Of a stretch of DNA of 41,335 bases, positions 15,111-23,651 are shown piece by piece. The notes beneath the pieces are model-generated. The model was not told where the DNA came from. It was given only the letters and a program-made list of their open reading frames with translations, and did no database searches. This DNA is from Oscillibacter sp. GTDB lineage: Bacteria; Bacillota; Clostridia; Oscillospirales; Oscillospiraceae. Both the position numbers and the translations under genes were made by a program. The stretch is taken from NCBI GenBank assembly GCA_022791135.1, contig JAAVYM010000021.1, positions 1-41,335 of the forward strand, given 5' to 3'. Numbering within the stretch: position 1 is the first letter of the stretch; every line of letters starts with the position of its first letter.

Positions 15111-16306
15111 TGAAGGGAATTGTCAACCGCCTGCGGGGCCAGGTCCGCATCCGGGCGGAGTGTGCGTTTCCAGAGCGGGTGCTGAACCTCTGCGGCGCTC
15201 AGGACCTGGCATTTTGGGATTTGCAGTGGGAGTCTCCCACGGCGTTCACCTGCCGGTTGTCCCGGCGGGACTGGAAGGCGCTCCAGGAGGCGGGAAAGCA
15301 TCTGGAGTGCAGGTTCGAGCTGGTGGGGTTGGAGGGAGCACCTTATTTCCTCCTTCGCTTGCGCCATCGCCAGGCCCTGGCAGCGGGGCTGGTGGGCTGT
15401 GCCCTGGCGCTGTTTTTGGGGTCGTTTTTCATCTGGGACTTCCAGGTGGAAGGCAACGAAACCGTTCCCACGGAGCGCATTCTCCGGGCGCTGGAGAAAA
15501 ACGGCGTGGGCCTGGGGACCTTTGGCATGTCCCTCAACGGGGAGGATATCCGAAACCGCGTGCTGTTGGACGTGCCGGAGCTGAGCTGGATTGCTGTCAA
15601 TGTCTCCGGCTGCCGGGCCAGCGTCCAAGTCCGGGAGCGGACGCCGCCGCCGGAGATGATTGACCGTCGCCAGCCCGCCAACCTGGTGGCCCGCCGGGCG
15701 GGGCTGGTGCTGAAGGTGCAGACCATCGGGGGCGTGGCCTGCGTGGTCCCTGGCAGCGCCGTGACAGAGGGGCAGATTTTGATCTCCGGTGTGGAGGACA
15801 CGGACACCGTGGGCGCCCGGGTCCTGGCGGGCATGGGGAAAGTCACGGCCCGGACCTGGTATCACCTGACGGCCTCCATGCCGCTGACGGCGGCGGAAAA
15901 GCGGTACACCGGCCGGGAGAAAACCGGGATTTCCCTGGTCTTTGGAACCCGGCGGATAAAATTCTTTTCAAACAGTAGCATTGAAGGGGCGGAATATGAT
16001 AAAATAACCAACAGGTATCCCTGGTCCCTGTTGGGCGTACCCCTCCCTGTCACGCTGGTGACGGAGACTTGGCGCTTTTACGACCCTGTCCCCGCTCCCC
16101 GGACCGCCGCTCAGGCGGAGAAAACCGCCGAAGCTATTTTGACGGACCAGCTCCAAAAGATGGTGGAGCCTTACGGGGAGGTGAAGTCCACTTTATGCTC
16201 CTCCCGCCAGAAGGGGGACGCGTTGCTGGTAACGTTGTCGGCAGAGTGCCTGGAGGAGATCGGGGAATCGGCTCCCATTTACACGGAAGAAGAAACAGGC
16301 GGATAG
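15107..16306 (+). CDS. yqfD: Sporulation protein YqfD
   Basis: A 399-residue protein of the YqfD/SpoIV family. An N-terminal domain (RLRGQVRIRAECAFPERVLNLC) is followed by one membrane segment near residues 87-110 (LAAGLVGCALALFLGSFFIW). The extracytoplasmic part contains a POTRA-like start (FQVEGNETVPTERILRALEKNGVGLGTFG) and DVPELSWIAVNVSGCRASVQVRER. In Bacillus yqfC-yqfD are co-transcribed in the mother cell under sigma E. Starts at 15107 and 15110 are both possible; the GTG at 15095 lies inside yqfC. The arrangement yqfC-yqfD-phoH-ybeY is the classical one. Confidence 0.93.
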   Translation: MMKGIVNRLRGQVRIRAECAFPERVLNLCGAQDLAFWDLQWESPTAFTCRLSRRDWKALQEAGKHLECRFELVGLEGAPYFLLRLRHRQALAAGLVGCALALFLGSFFIWDFQVEGNETVPTERILRALEKNGVGLGTFGMSLNGEDIRNRVLLDVPELSWIAVNVSGCRASVQVRERTPPPEMIDRRQPANLVARRAGLVLKVQTIGGVACVVPGSAVTEGQILISGVEDTDTVGARVLAGMGKVTARTWYHLTASMPLTAAEKRYTGREKTGISLVFGTRRIKFFSNSSIEGAEYDKITNRYPWSLLGVPLPVTLVTETWRFYDPVPAPRTAAQAEKTAEAILTDQLQKMVEPYGEVKSTLCSSRQKGDALLVTLSAECLEEIGESAPIYTEEETGG

Positions 16307-16333
16307 CGCCTGGGTAATCTAGGAGTGAAGACT

Positions 16334-17311
16334 TTGGAACAGAGAATCAGCATCGAGAGGCTGGAACAGGCCATCAATCTCTTTGGGTCCTTTGACGAGA
16401 ACATCCGCCTGCTGGAGCAGGAGTTTTCCGTCACCGTCGTCAACCGGGACGGCGAACTCCGGGTAGAGGGCGAGGCGGAGAACGTGGCGCTGGCCTGCAA
16501 GGCCGTCCAGGCCCTGTTGACCCTCTCCAGCCGGGGGGAAGCCATCGGAGAGCAGAACGTCCGCTACGTCACCACCATGGTCCGGGCGGGGAAGGAGGAG
16601 AAAATCGCCGAGCTGGCCGGCGACGTCCTCTGCATCTCCGCCAAGGGCCGTCCCATCAAGCCCAAGACTATCGGGCAGAAGGACTACATTGCCTCCGTAC
16701 TGAAAAACACCGTCACCATCGGCGTTGGCCCGGCGGGCACAGGGAAGACCTATCTCGCCGTGGCCGCCGCCGTCCAGGCGTTTCGGGACAAGCAGGTGAA
16801 CCGCATCATCCTCACCCGCCCGGCCGTGGAGGCCGGCGAGCGGCTGGGTTTCCTCCCCGGGGACCTTCAGTCCAAGGTGGACCCGTACCTCCGGCCGCTG
16901 TACGATGCTCTCTTTGACATGCTGGGGGCGGAGACCTACCAGAAATACCTGGAGCGGGGCAGCATTGAGGTGGCCCCTCTGGCCTATATGCGGGGCCGGA
17001 CCCTGGACGACAGCTTTATCATTTTGGACGAGGCCCAGAACACCAGCCGGGAACAGATGAAGATGTTCCTGACCCGGCTGGGTTTTGGCTCCAAAATCGT
17101 CATCACTGGCGACGCCACCCAGATCGACCTCCCCGATGGGAAGACCTCGGGGCTGAAGGAGGCCATGCGGGTGCTCAAAAACGTGGAGGGCATCGGCATC
17201 TGCCAGCTGACCAACGCCGACGTGGTGCGCCACGTCATGGTGCAGAGGATTGTGCAGGCCTACGAGGACTACGAGAAGCGGAAGGACCGGGAGAAGGGGA
17301 AAAAGCGATGA
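16334..17311 (+). CDS. phoH: PhoH family ATPase/RNA helicase-like protein
   Basis: A 325-residue PhoH-like P-loop ATPase. The N terminus has a KH-like region (SVTVVNRDGELRVEGEAENVALA). Walker A GVGPAGTGKT is near residues 130-139, followed by RIILTRPAVEAGERLGFLPGDLQ, Walker B FIILDEAQNTS and KIVITGDATQIDLP. The family is linked to RNA processing and phosphate-starvation response; the neighbour YbeY supports an RNA role. I choose the TTG at 16334, because AGGAG (16321-16325) is 8 bases upstream. The GTG at 16325 overlaps that ribosome site. The stop codon overlaps the ybeY start as ATGA. Confidence 0.95.
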   Translation: MEQRISIERLEQAINLFGSFDENIRLLEQEFSVTVVNRDGELRVEGEAENVALACKAVQALLTLSSRGEAIGEQNVRYVTTMVRAGKEEKIAELAGDVLCISAKGRPIKPKTIGQKDYIASVLKNTVTIGVGPAGTGKTYLAVAAAVQAFRDKQVNRIILTRPAVEAGERLGFLPGDLQSKVDPYLRPLYDALFDMLGAETYQKYLERGSIEVAPLAYMRGRTLDDSFIILDEAQNTSREQMKMFLTRLGFGSKIVITGDATQIDLPDGKTSGLKEAMRVLKNVEGIGICQLTNADVVRHVMVQRIVQAYEDYEKRKDREKGKKR

Positions 17312-17796
17312 AACAGCATTACATTCCCGTCACGGCCAGTGTCCCCGGCGTAAACGACAGCCAGATTGCCTTTATCCGCAGGGTCATTCGCACAGCCCTG
17401 GCCGCCCAAGGGGTGGACTTTCCCTGCGAGGTGGACGTACTGGTCACAAACGACGCGGAAATCCGAGAGCTGAACCGGGAAGCCCGGCAGGTAGACAAGT
17501 CCACGGATGTGCTGAGCTTTCCCGCCTTTGACCTCCGGCCCGGGGAATTGCCCGGGGAGGAGGACGCTGACCCCGGTACCGGCCGGGTGCCCCTGGGAGA
17601 CATGATGATCTCTATGGAGCATGTGGCCGCCCAGGCCAAGGAGTACGGCCACTCAAACCGGCGGGAGCTGGGGTATCTGGTGGTTCACTCAGTGCTGCAT
17701 CTGTTGGGATACGACCACGTGGACGAAGGGCCGATGAAGGCCCAGATGCGGGAGCGGGAAGAGGCAGTCCTGGCTGAGCTGGGTATTGCGCGCTAG
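17308..17796 (+). CDS. ybeY: Endoribonuclease YbeY (rRNA maturation factor)
   Basis: A 162-residue single-strand endoribonuclease of the UPF0054 family involved in 16S rRNA 3'-end maturation and ribosome quality control. The zinc motif HSVLHLLGYDH supplies H127, H131 and H137. Upstream TDVLSFPAF and LGDMMISMEHV are conserved. Length is normal. It overlaps phoH by four bases. In many Firmicutes a diacylglycerol kinase and era follow; here an unrelated small membrane protein and recD2 follow instead. Confidence 0.97.
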   Translation: MKQHYIPVTASVPGVNDSQIAFIRRVIRTALAAQGVDFPCEVDVLVTNDAEIRELNREARQVDKSTDVLSFPAFDLRPGELPGEEDADPGTGRVPLGDMMISMEHVAAQAKEYGHSNRRELGYLVVHSVLHLLGYDHVDEGPMKAQMREREEAVLAELGIAR

Positions 17797-17887
17797 CAGC
17801 TCTGCGGTCGCGCCGGCCCGGCGGAGTGTTTCCCTCCCCAATAACCCCGGACCCCAGTCCGGCATAGACTGGACCGAGGTGATATCA

Positions 17888-18217
17888 ATGCTGTTGTTGC
17901 AAGACGGCGTCCTGGCGTTTTTGTCCGCCGTGGGACTGACTACCATCGTATGGGCCATTGCGGGGGTTCTGATCCACGCCGGCGGGCGTCCCGCCATACC
18001 GGGACTGCTGCTGGTCCTTCCGCTGAAGGGCGAGGCCCTGGCCATGGAGGCCGACGTGCGGGAACTCCGCCGGGTACAGGGGGGGCTTCCCGGGGCCAAG
18101 ATCGTCCTGGCCGACTGCGGGTTGACCCCGGATGCCCTGGCCCTGGCCCGATATCTGGCCGGGCGGGAGAAAAACGCTGCACTGGTCCCCGCCGGGGAGC
18201 TGTCCGCCGAAATCTGA
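17888..18217 (+). CDS. Hypothetical small membrane protein
   Basis: A 109-residue protein that I do not recognise. One or two hydrophobic segments occupy residues ~5-50 (VLAFLSAVGLTTIVWAIAGVLI, then PGLLLVLPL). A soluble tail with MEADVRELRRVQGGLPGAKIVLADCGLTPDALALARYLAG resembles a small alpha/beta fold. GAGGTGA lies 6 bases before the ATG at 17888; the longer frame starting at 17786 overlaps ybeY and lacks such a site. It sits between ybeY and recD2, 28 bases before the latter, and is probably co-transcribed. Codon use matches its neighbours, so I think it is real. Function unknown. Confidence 0.65.
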   Translation: MLLLQDGVLAFLSAVGLTTIVWAIAGVLIHAGGRPAIPGLLLVLPLKGEALAMEADVRELRRVQGGLPGAKIVLADCGLTPDALALARYLAGREKNAALVPAGELSAEI

Positions 18218-18245
18218 CCCCATGGGAAAAAAGAGAGGAACTGAA

Positions 18246-20477
18246 ATGGATGAGCGGATCTGCCGGGATGGCACGGTACATAGCGTGATCTTTCAAAATG
18301 CCGAGAACGGCTACACGGTCCTCCGCCTCCTCACCGAGGAGGGGGAGGTCGTTACCGTGGTGGGCTGCATCCCCTGCGTAGCCCCCGGGGAGCACCTGAC
18401 CGTCACCGGCGTTTGGGAGCAGCACCCCCAGCACGGAGAGCAGCTCCGGGCGTTGGAGTTGGAGCGAAGCCTGCCGGAGGATGAGGAGGAGATTTTCAGC
18501 TACCTCTCCTCCGGCGTGTGCAAGGGAGTGGGTCCCGCCACCGCCCGGAGCATCGTGGAGCGCTTCGGCCTGGAGTCCCTGGACGTCCTGGAGACTGCGC
18601 CGGAGCGCCTGACGTCTATCAAGGGCGTCACCGCCCGGCGCGCCCAGGAGATCGCCGAGAGCTTCCGTCGGCACATGGGGCTGCGGCGGCTCATGGCCTT
18701 CCTGGCCCGGTACGAGCTGCCGCCGGTGCTGGCCATGCGCCTGCGGCAGGAGTACGGCGACGCGGCGCTGGAGAAGCTGCGGGAAAACCCCTATCTCCTC
18801 TCTGCCGACGCGTGCGGCGTGGACTTCTCCATCGCTGACGGCATCGCCATGAGTATGGGCTTCCAGCCGGACAGCGGCCAGCGGCTCCAGGCGGCGGTGA
18901 CTTTCGAACTCAGCCACAACGAGGGCAACGGCCACGTGTTTTTGCCCCGGGGGAAGCTGATTGCTGCCACAGCCCAGCTGCTGGAGTGCGGCGAGGACCA
19001 GCCCGAGCTGGCTCTGGACACGCTGATCGAGCAGGGACAGGTGGTGCAGGAGCGTGTGGCCAATGTGGAGGCGTGCTACCTTCGGCGGCTATGGGAGGCG
19101 GAGATCTCCGTGCAAAAGCGGCTGGAGGCCCTTCTGGCGGCGGAGCCGGACCAAGCCCCCCGCGCCGCCCAGACCGTGGACAAGCTGGAGCGGGTCCAGG
19201 GTCTGACCTACGCCCCCCGGCAGCGCCAGGCGATGGAGCTGGCGGCGGGGAGCGGCGTGCTGATCCTTACCGGCGGCCCCGGAACCGGGAAAACCACCAC
19301 CGTCCGGGGCATCGTGGCGCTGTTTCAGGAAATGGGCCTGGACATCGTGCTGGCGGCCCCAACGGGCCGGGCGGCCAAGCGCATGAGCGAGCTGACCGGC
19401 ATGGAGGCTCAGACCGTCCACCGCCTGCTGGGCATGAGCTGGAACGAGGCCACCCACCAGGTGACCTTTGCCAAGACGGAGAAGGAACCCCTGGAGGCAG
19501 GGGCGGTCATCGTGGACGAGATGTCCATGGTGGACCTGCCGCTGTTCGCGGCCCTGCTGCGCGCCCTCCGCCCTGGCACCCGGCTGGTGCTGGTGGGAGA
19601 CGCGGACCAGCTACCCTCCGTGGGGGCGGGGAACGTGTTTTCCGACCTGATCCGCAGCGGCCGGGTGGAGGCGGTCTTCCTCCGGGAGGTTTTCCGCCAG
19701 GCGGAGCAATCCGCCATCATCCGCAACGCCCATGCCGTGAATCTGGGCCAGCCCCCGAAGCTGACCAACGACCAAGGAGACTTTTTCTTCCTCTGCCGCC
19801 GGGACCCGGAGCGGGCGGTGTCCACTCTGGTGGAGCTGTGCAAAACCCGCCTGCCGGAGAAAATGGGCGTTCCAGCAGAGCAGATCCAGGTGCTGACGCC
19901 CACCCGCAAAGGTTCCGCCGGAACCATGAACCTGAACCGCTGCCTTCAGGAGGCCCTGAACCCCAAAACGCCGGAGAAGCGGGAGCTTCTCTGGGGGGAG
20001 CGGCTGTTCCGGGAGGGAGACCGGGTGATGCAGACCCGGAACGACTACGACGTCATCTGGGAGCGGCCGGATGGGACCATGGGCACAGGGATGTTCAACG
20101 GGGACGTGGGCCGGATTGTGAAAATCGACGACTCCGGCGAGTGGCTGGAGCTGAACTTTGACGGCCGAAGCGCCGTTTACGGCGCGGAGCAGCTGAACGA
20201 GTTAGACCTGGCCTACGCTGTGACAGTTCACAAGTCCCAGGGCAGCGAGTACCGGGCGGTGGTGCTGGCGGCGATGCCGGCAGCGCCGTCGCTGATGGTG
20301 CGGGGGGTGCTGTATACGGCCCTCACCCGGGCCAGGGAGCTTTTGATCGTAGTGGGCGACGACGCGGCCCTGCGGGCCATGGCCGCCAACGACCGGCGGC
20401 AAAAGCGCTATTCCGGCCTTCGGTGGAGGCTGGCGAACCGGCGGGCTGGACAGGACTCCAGCCGTACTAATGTGTGA
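18246..20477 (+). CDS. recD2: RecD2-type ATP-dependent 5'-3' DNA helicase
   Basis: A 743-residue superfamily 1B helicase of the RecD2 (RecD-like, YrrC) type, which acts without RecBC in replication-fork and repair processes. The N-terminal OB-like region (VIFQNAENGYTVLRLL) and helix-hairpin-helix repeats (GVCKGVGPATARSIVERFG, ASIKGVT-like) precede the motor. Walker A GGPGTGKTT is at residues 343-351, with AAPTGRAAKRMSELTG, VDEMSMVDLPLF, VGDADQLPSVGAGNV, and C-terminal AYAVTVHKSQGSEY and LYTALTRARELLIVVG. GAGAGG precedes the ATG at 18246; the open frame before it overlaps the preceding gene. Length is normal. Confidence 0.96.
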   Translation: MDERICRDGTVHSVIFQNAENGYTVLRLLTEEGEVVTVVGCIPCVAPGEHLTVTGVWEQHPQHGEQLRALELERSLPEDEEEIFSYLSSGVCKGVGPATARSIVERFGLESLDVLETAPERLTSIKGVTARRAQEIAESFRRHMGLRRLMAFLARYELPPVLAMRLRQEYGDAALEKLRENPYLLSADACGVDFSIADGIAMSMGFQPDSGQRLQAAVTFELSHNEGNGHVFLPRGKLIAATAQLLECGEDQPELALDTLIEQGQVVQERVANVEACYLRRLWEAEISVQKRLEALLAAEPDQAPRAAQTVDKLERVQGLTYAPRQRQAMELAAGSGVLILTGGPGTGKTTTVRGIVALFQEMGLDIVLAAPTGRAAKRMSELTGMEAQTVHRLLGMSWNEATHQVTFAKTEKEPLEAGAVIVDEMSMVDLPLFAALLRALRPGTRLVLVGDADQLPSVGAGNVFSDLIRSGRVEAVFLREVFRQAEQSAIIRNAHAVNLGQPPKLTNDQGDFFFLCRRDPERAVSTLVELCKTRLPEKMGVPAEQIQVLTPTRKGSAGTMNLNRCLQEALNPKTPEKRELLWGERLFREGDRVMQTRNDYDVIWERPDGTMGTGMFNGDVGRIVKIDDSGEWLELNFDGRSAVYGAEQLNELDLAYAVTVHKSQGSEYRAVVLAAMPAAPSLMVRGVLYTALTRARELLIVVGDDAALRAMAANDRRQKRYSGLRWRLANRRAGQDSSRTNV

Positions 20478-20527
20478 CCTGAGGCTGGTTTTTGGCCTTA
20501 GTAAATAAAAGAAGAGGAGATTCGACC

Positions 20528-21040
20528 ATGGATTTTCAAGCCCTTTCCGCCGCGCGGTATTCCCTGCGGAAATTCAGCACCCAGCCTGTGGAGCAGGAGA
20601 AGCTGGACCTGATCCTGGAGGCCGGGCGCAACGCCCCCACTGCCCACAACAACCAGCCTCAGCGTATTTTCGTTCTCCGGAGTCCGGAGGCCCTGGAGAA
20701 GGCCGACGGTTGTACCGCCGCCCACTTTCACCCGCCGGTGATCCTGGTGGTGGCCTATGACGCCGCCGTCTCCTGGAAGCGGGAGACCGACGGCAAGGAC
20801 CACGGCGAAATTGACGCCGCCATAGCCGCTACCCAAATGATGCTCCAGGCCGCGGACCTGGGCCTGGGCACCACCTATGTGGGTATGTTCGAGCCGGACA
20901 AGCTCCTGGCGGCGTTCCCGGAGATGGAGGGGACGGTTCCCATCGCCATGCTGCCCCTGGGTTACCCGGCGGAGGGCGCGCACCCCGCCCGGCTGCACTC
21001 GGAGCGCCGCCCCATCGGGGAGCTGGCCGCGTATCTGTGA
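20528..21040 (+). CDS. Nitroreductase family protein
   Basis: A 170-residue FMN-dependent oxidoreductase of the nitroreductase superfamily. The start RYSLRKFSTQPVEQEKLDLILEAGRNAPTAHNNQP carries the phosphate-binding Arg/Ser region, and AADLGLGTTYVGMF and IAMLPLGYPAEG are characteristic. It presumably reduces an unknown electron acceptor with NAD(P)H. AAGAGGAG lies before the ATG at 20528. It follows recD2 by 50 bases and ends at a bidirectional terminator. Confidence 0.93.
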   Translation: MDFQALSAARYSLRKFSTQPVEQEKLDLILEAGRNAPTAHNNQPQRIFVLRSPEALEKADGCTAAHFHPPVILVVAYDAAVSWKRETDGKDHGEIDAAIAATQMMLQAADLGLGTTYVGMFEPDKLLAAFPEMEGTVPIAMLPLGYPAEGAHPARLHSERRPIGELAAYL

Positions 21041-21046
21041 GGGAGA

Positions 21047-21080
21047 AAAAGAGACTGCCGCTCATGCGGCAGTCTCTTTT
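21047..21080. terminator. Bidirectional terminator between nitroreductase and carboxypeptidase genes
   Basis: AAAAGAGACTGCCGC and its exact complement form a 15-bp stem around TCAT, with T residues at the 3' side on both strands. Confidence 0.92.
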
Positions 21081-21109
21081 GTTCTATCGCCAATAACGGA
21101 ACGATGCTC

Positions 21110-22474
21110 TCAGCGCCGTTTTCTTCCTCCCCGGTAACCCCGCCGGCTCCGGACGCTGACGCTGCGGCCATAGCGGTAGCGCCGGCGGCTGAACAGCCCC
21201 TTCCAGAGGACCAGGAGCACAAGCAGAACCGCGCCGATGATCAGGATCACCTTGGCGGTGGTGCTGGAGAAGAATTCCTTCATGTCCCGCCAGAAGATGC
21301 GCAGGCGGGACGCCTCCACGTCATTGAGAGCCAGCAGATCCACCGTGGCGCACTCCTCCCCATCCAGCCGGATGGTCAGCGTGCCCAGCACATCTCCCTC
21401 GGCGATGGGGGCCTCTGCCGGGTCAGCTTTCAGGGTGACGACCTTTTCCAGCTCCTCCGGGTCCACTCCCTTCGGAAGCAGCAGCTCCACGGGTTTAGCC
21501 GGGCGAAGGGTCACATAGTCCGTGGCGGAGAGAGCCACCGGAGCCTCCCCGGCCACGTCGCCCTCCTTCAGAACCGTTTGATAGGTAAAGTTACCAAAGG
21601 CCCAGTCATAGAGGCGGTTGGTCTCGCCGAAGCTGTAGGTCCACCAGCTGCCGTCCTCCTTCTGGATCCGGTCGGCGCCCAGAATCACGCAAAGCAGGTC
21701 CATGCTGGCGTGCTGAGCCGTGGTGACCAGGCAGTTTCCCGACTGGGAGTGGGACCCAGTCTTGACACCGTGCACGTCAGCGTTGTAATAATCCCTCCCG
21801 GTGCGGATGAGAAAATTCGTGTTGTTCAGCTGCCGGGGTTCCGAGAGGTTGGTGGCGGGGACGGTGTGGGAGCTGGAGTCGCAGACGGTCATGAACATGG
21901 GATACTTCAGCGCCTCTTTCGTAATCAGGTACAAGTCCCAGGCAGAGGTATAGTGTTGGGAGTCGTGGTAACCGTGGGGATTCATGAAATGGGTGTTTTC
22001 ACAGCCCAGCTCCTTGGCCTTGGCGTTCATCTGGTCCACGAAGCTGCTGACAGAGCCGGAGACCTTCTCTCCCAAAATGGCGCTGGCCTCGTTGGCAGAG
22101 ACCACCATCATGCAATAGAGAAGTTCCTCCACGGTCAGGATTTCCCCTGGCTTGATGTTAGCGCTGCTGCCGTCCTCGGCCAGGCCCTCCAGGGCGGTAG
22201 GGGAGGCCGTGATTTCTTGGCTCAGACGCAGCCGCCCCTCGTCCACCGCCTCCAGCACCAGCAGGCAGGTCATGATTTTGGTGAGGCTGGCGGGATAGAG
22301 TTCGTCGTGCTCATTCATCCCATAGATCATGGCGCCGGTCTTCTGGTCTACCAATAGCGCCGCCTTGGCCTGAATTTCAGGGTCCGGCGCATCAGCCGCC
22401 GTAGCGGGGACCGTCAGCTGTCCTACTAGCAGAAGGGCCAGGAAAAAAATTGAGAAAAAGCGCCTTGTTTTCAT
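21110..22474 (-). CDS. D-alanyl-D-alanine carboxypeptidase (DacF-like, S11 family)
   Basis: A 454-residue penicillin-binding protein that trims the terminal D-Ala from peptidoglycan stem peptides outside the membrane. The signal peptide ends near TVPATAADA. The S11 motifs are complete: SLTK (S63, K66), SAN (S126-N128) and KTG (K238-G240). A C-terminal domain (residues ~290-385) is followed by a membrane segment (AKVILIIGAVLLVLLVLWKGLF) and a very basic tail. I choose the second Met at 22474, because GGGGGA is five bases before it; the ATG at 22480 directly abuts the G-run. Closest role by family: cell-wall or spore-cortex maturation. Confidence 0.93.
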   Translation of the reverse strand: MKTRRFFSIFFLALLLVGQLTVPATAADAPDPEIQAKAALLVDQKTGAMIYGMNEHDELYPASLTKIMTCLLVLEAVDEGRLRLSQEITASPTALEGLAEDGSSANIKPGEILTVEELLYCMMVVSANEASAILGEKVSGSVSSFVDQMNAKAKELGCENTHFMNPHGYHDSQHYTSAWDLYLITKEALKYPMFMTVCDSSSHTVPATNLSEPRQLNNTNFLIRTGRDYYNADVHGVKTGSHSQSGNCLVTTAQHASMDLLCVILGADRIQKEDGSWWTYSFGETNRLYDWAFGNFTYQTVLKEGDVAGEAPVALSATDYVTLRPAKPVELLLPKGVDPEELEKVVTLKADPAEAPIAEGDVLGTLTIRLDGEECATVDLLALNDVEASRLRIFWRDMKEFFSSTTAKVILIIGAVLLVLLVLWKGLFSRRRYRYGRSVSVRSRRGYRGGRKRR

Positions 22475-22592
22475 GTCCATCCCCCAAAATATGTGTTATA
22501 CTACGGTTGGAACCTGATCGCGAAGAGCGGCGCTGCGCCGCCATTCGATACTTTCTCCCTTAGTATAGCAAAAAAATTGGAGGAACGCAACC

Positions 22593-22958
22593 GTGGAGAC
22601 GCGTCAAAAAATCGCCCGCGCGGAATGGATTTTATTGGGCATGACCGGGCTGTTTTTGTGCCTTCTGCTGGGGCTGTATTTCCATGATCAATCGGCCCTG
22701 CCCCCGGCAGAGACGGAGCAGGCGGCCATGGCAGAGGACATCCGCCCGGAGTTGGAGCGGATAAACTTGAATACCGCATCCGCAGAAGAGCTGATGGAGC
22801 TGCCGGGCATCGGCGAGGAGCTGGCCCGGCGGGTTGTGGAATACCGGGAGGCTAACGGGCCGTTCCGGACGGTGGAGCAATTGACGGAGGTCTCCGGCAT
22901 CGGCCAGGGAAAGCTGGCCGCGCTGGAGGGCCTGGCGACAGTGGAGGAGTCGGAATGA
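22593..22958 (+). CDS. ComEA-like helix-hairpin-helix membrane protein
   Basis: A 121-residue protein with one N-terminal membrane segment (residues ~13-30, [18 protein letters not shown]), an acidic linker, and a ComEA-type double helix-hairpin-helix ([30 protein letters not shown], then [15 protein letters not shown]). Such proteins bind double-stranded DNA on the outer face of the membrane during uptake. It lacks the long N-terminal part of full ComEA, and no comEC is near, so a competence role is not shown. GTG start with GGAGGAA 8 bases upstream. The stop codon overlaps the response-regulator start (ATGA). Confidence 0.88.
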   Translation: METRQKIARAEWILLGMTGLFLCLLLGLYFHDQSALPPAETEQAAMAEDIRPELERINLNTASAEELMELPGIGEELARRVVEYREANGPFRTVEQLTEVSGIGQGKLAALEGLATVEESE

Positions 22959-23632
22959 AAATCCTGGTGGTAGACGACGAGAAGACGCTGGTAAAGGGAA
23001 TCAAATTCAATCTGGAAAACGAGGGCTATGCGGTGGAGTGTGCCTATGACGGCGCTGCCGCCGTGGATTTGGCCCGGTCGGAGAAGCTGGACCTTATCAT
23101 CCTGGATCTGATGATGCCGGAGCTGGACGGGCTGGAGGCGTGCATGCGCATCCGGGAGTTTTCCAACGTGCCCATCATCATGCTGACGGCCAAAAGCGAG
23201 GATGCAGACAAACTGGTGGGCTTCGAGTGCGGCGCGGACGATTATCTCACAAAGCCCTTCAACATTCTGGAGCTGAAAGCCCGGGTCCGTGCCCTGCTCC
23301 GGCGGGCCGCGGGTGTCCAGCGCAGCCGGGGCAGCATCTTGACGGCGGGGAGCATCACCCTGAACACCGAGGAGCGTAGCGCCGCCCGGGCGGGTCAGCC
23401 CGTGGACCTTACTGCCAAGGAGTACGACCTGGTGGAGCTGCTGATGCGCAATCCCCGGCGGGTTTACAGCCGGGAGAACCTGATGAACGTGGTTTGGGGC
23501 TACAGCTACGCCGGAGACTACCGGACGGTGGACGTCCACATTCGCCGCCTTCGGGAGAAGCTGGAGGAGAATCCTGCTGAGCCGGACCATATCATGACCA
23601 AGTGGGGGGTGGGGTACTATTTCAAGGAGTGA
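22955..23632 (+). CDS. Two-component response regulator, OmpR/PhoB family
   Basis: A 225-residue regulator. The receiver domain (residues 1-120) has the acidic pocket VVDDE, phosphoacceptor D51 in [13 protein letters not shown], and the TKPF Lys. A linker leads to a winged-helix DNA-binding domain ([48 protein letters not shown]). It is presumably phosphorylated by the kinase encoded next. The four-base overlap with the ComEA-like gene and 19-base gap to the kinase indicate one transcript. Confidence 0.96.
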   Translation: MKILVVDDEKTLVKGIKFNLENEGYAVECAYDGAAAVDLARSEKLDLIILDLMMPELDGLEACMRIREFSNVPIIMLTAKSEDADKLVGFECGADDYLTKPFNILELKARVRALLRRAAGVQRSRGSILTAGSITLNTEERSAARAGQPVDLTAKEYDLVELLMRNPRRVYSRENLMNVVWGYSYAGDYRTVDVHIRRLREKLEENPAEPDHIMTKWGVGYYFKE

Positions 23633-23651
23633 GCGCCCCGTCTGGGGCAGT

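Noticed and set aside
21104-22357. 417-residue open frame on the plus strand
   Set aside because: Antisense to the D-Ala-D-Ala carboxypeptidase gene, which has all catalytic motifs. The antisense product has no recognisable domain.
22520-22560. GC-rich palindrome between the carboxypeptidase and ComEA-like genes as an attachment site or operator
   Set aside because: GCGGCG-CTG-CGCCGC is short, imperfectly extended and single-copy; no recombinase or second copy is present.
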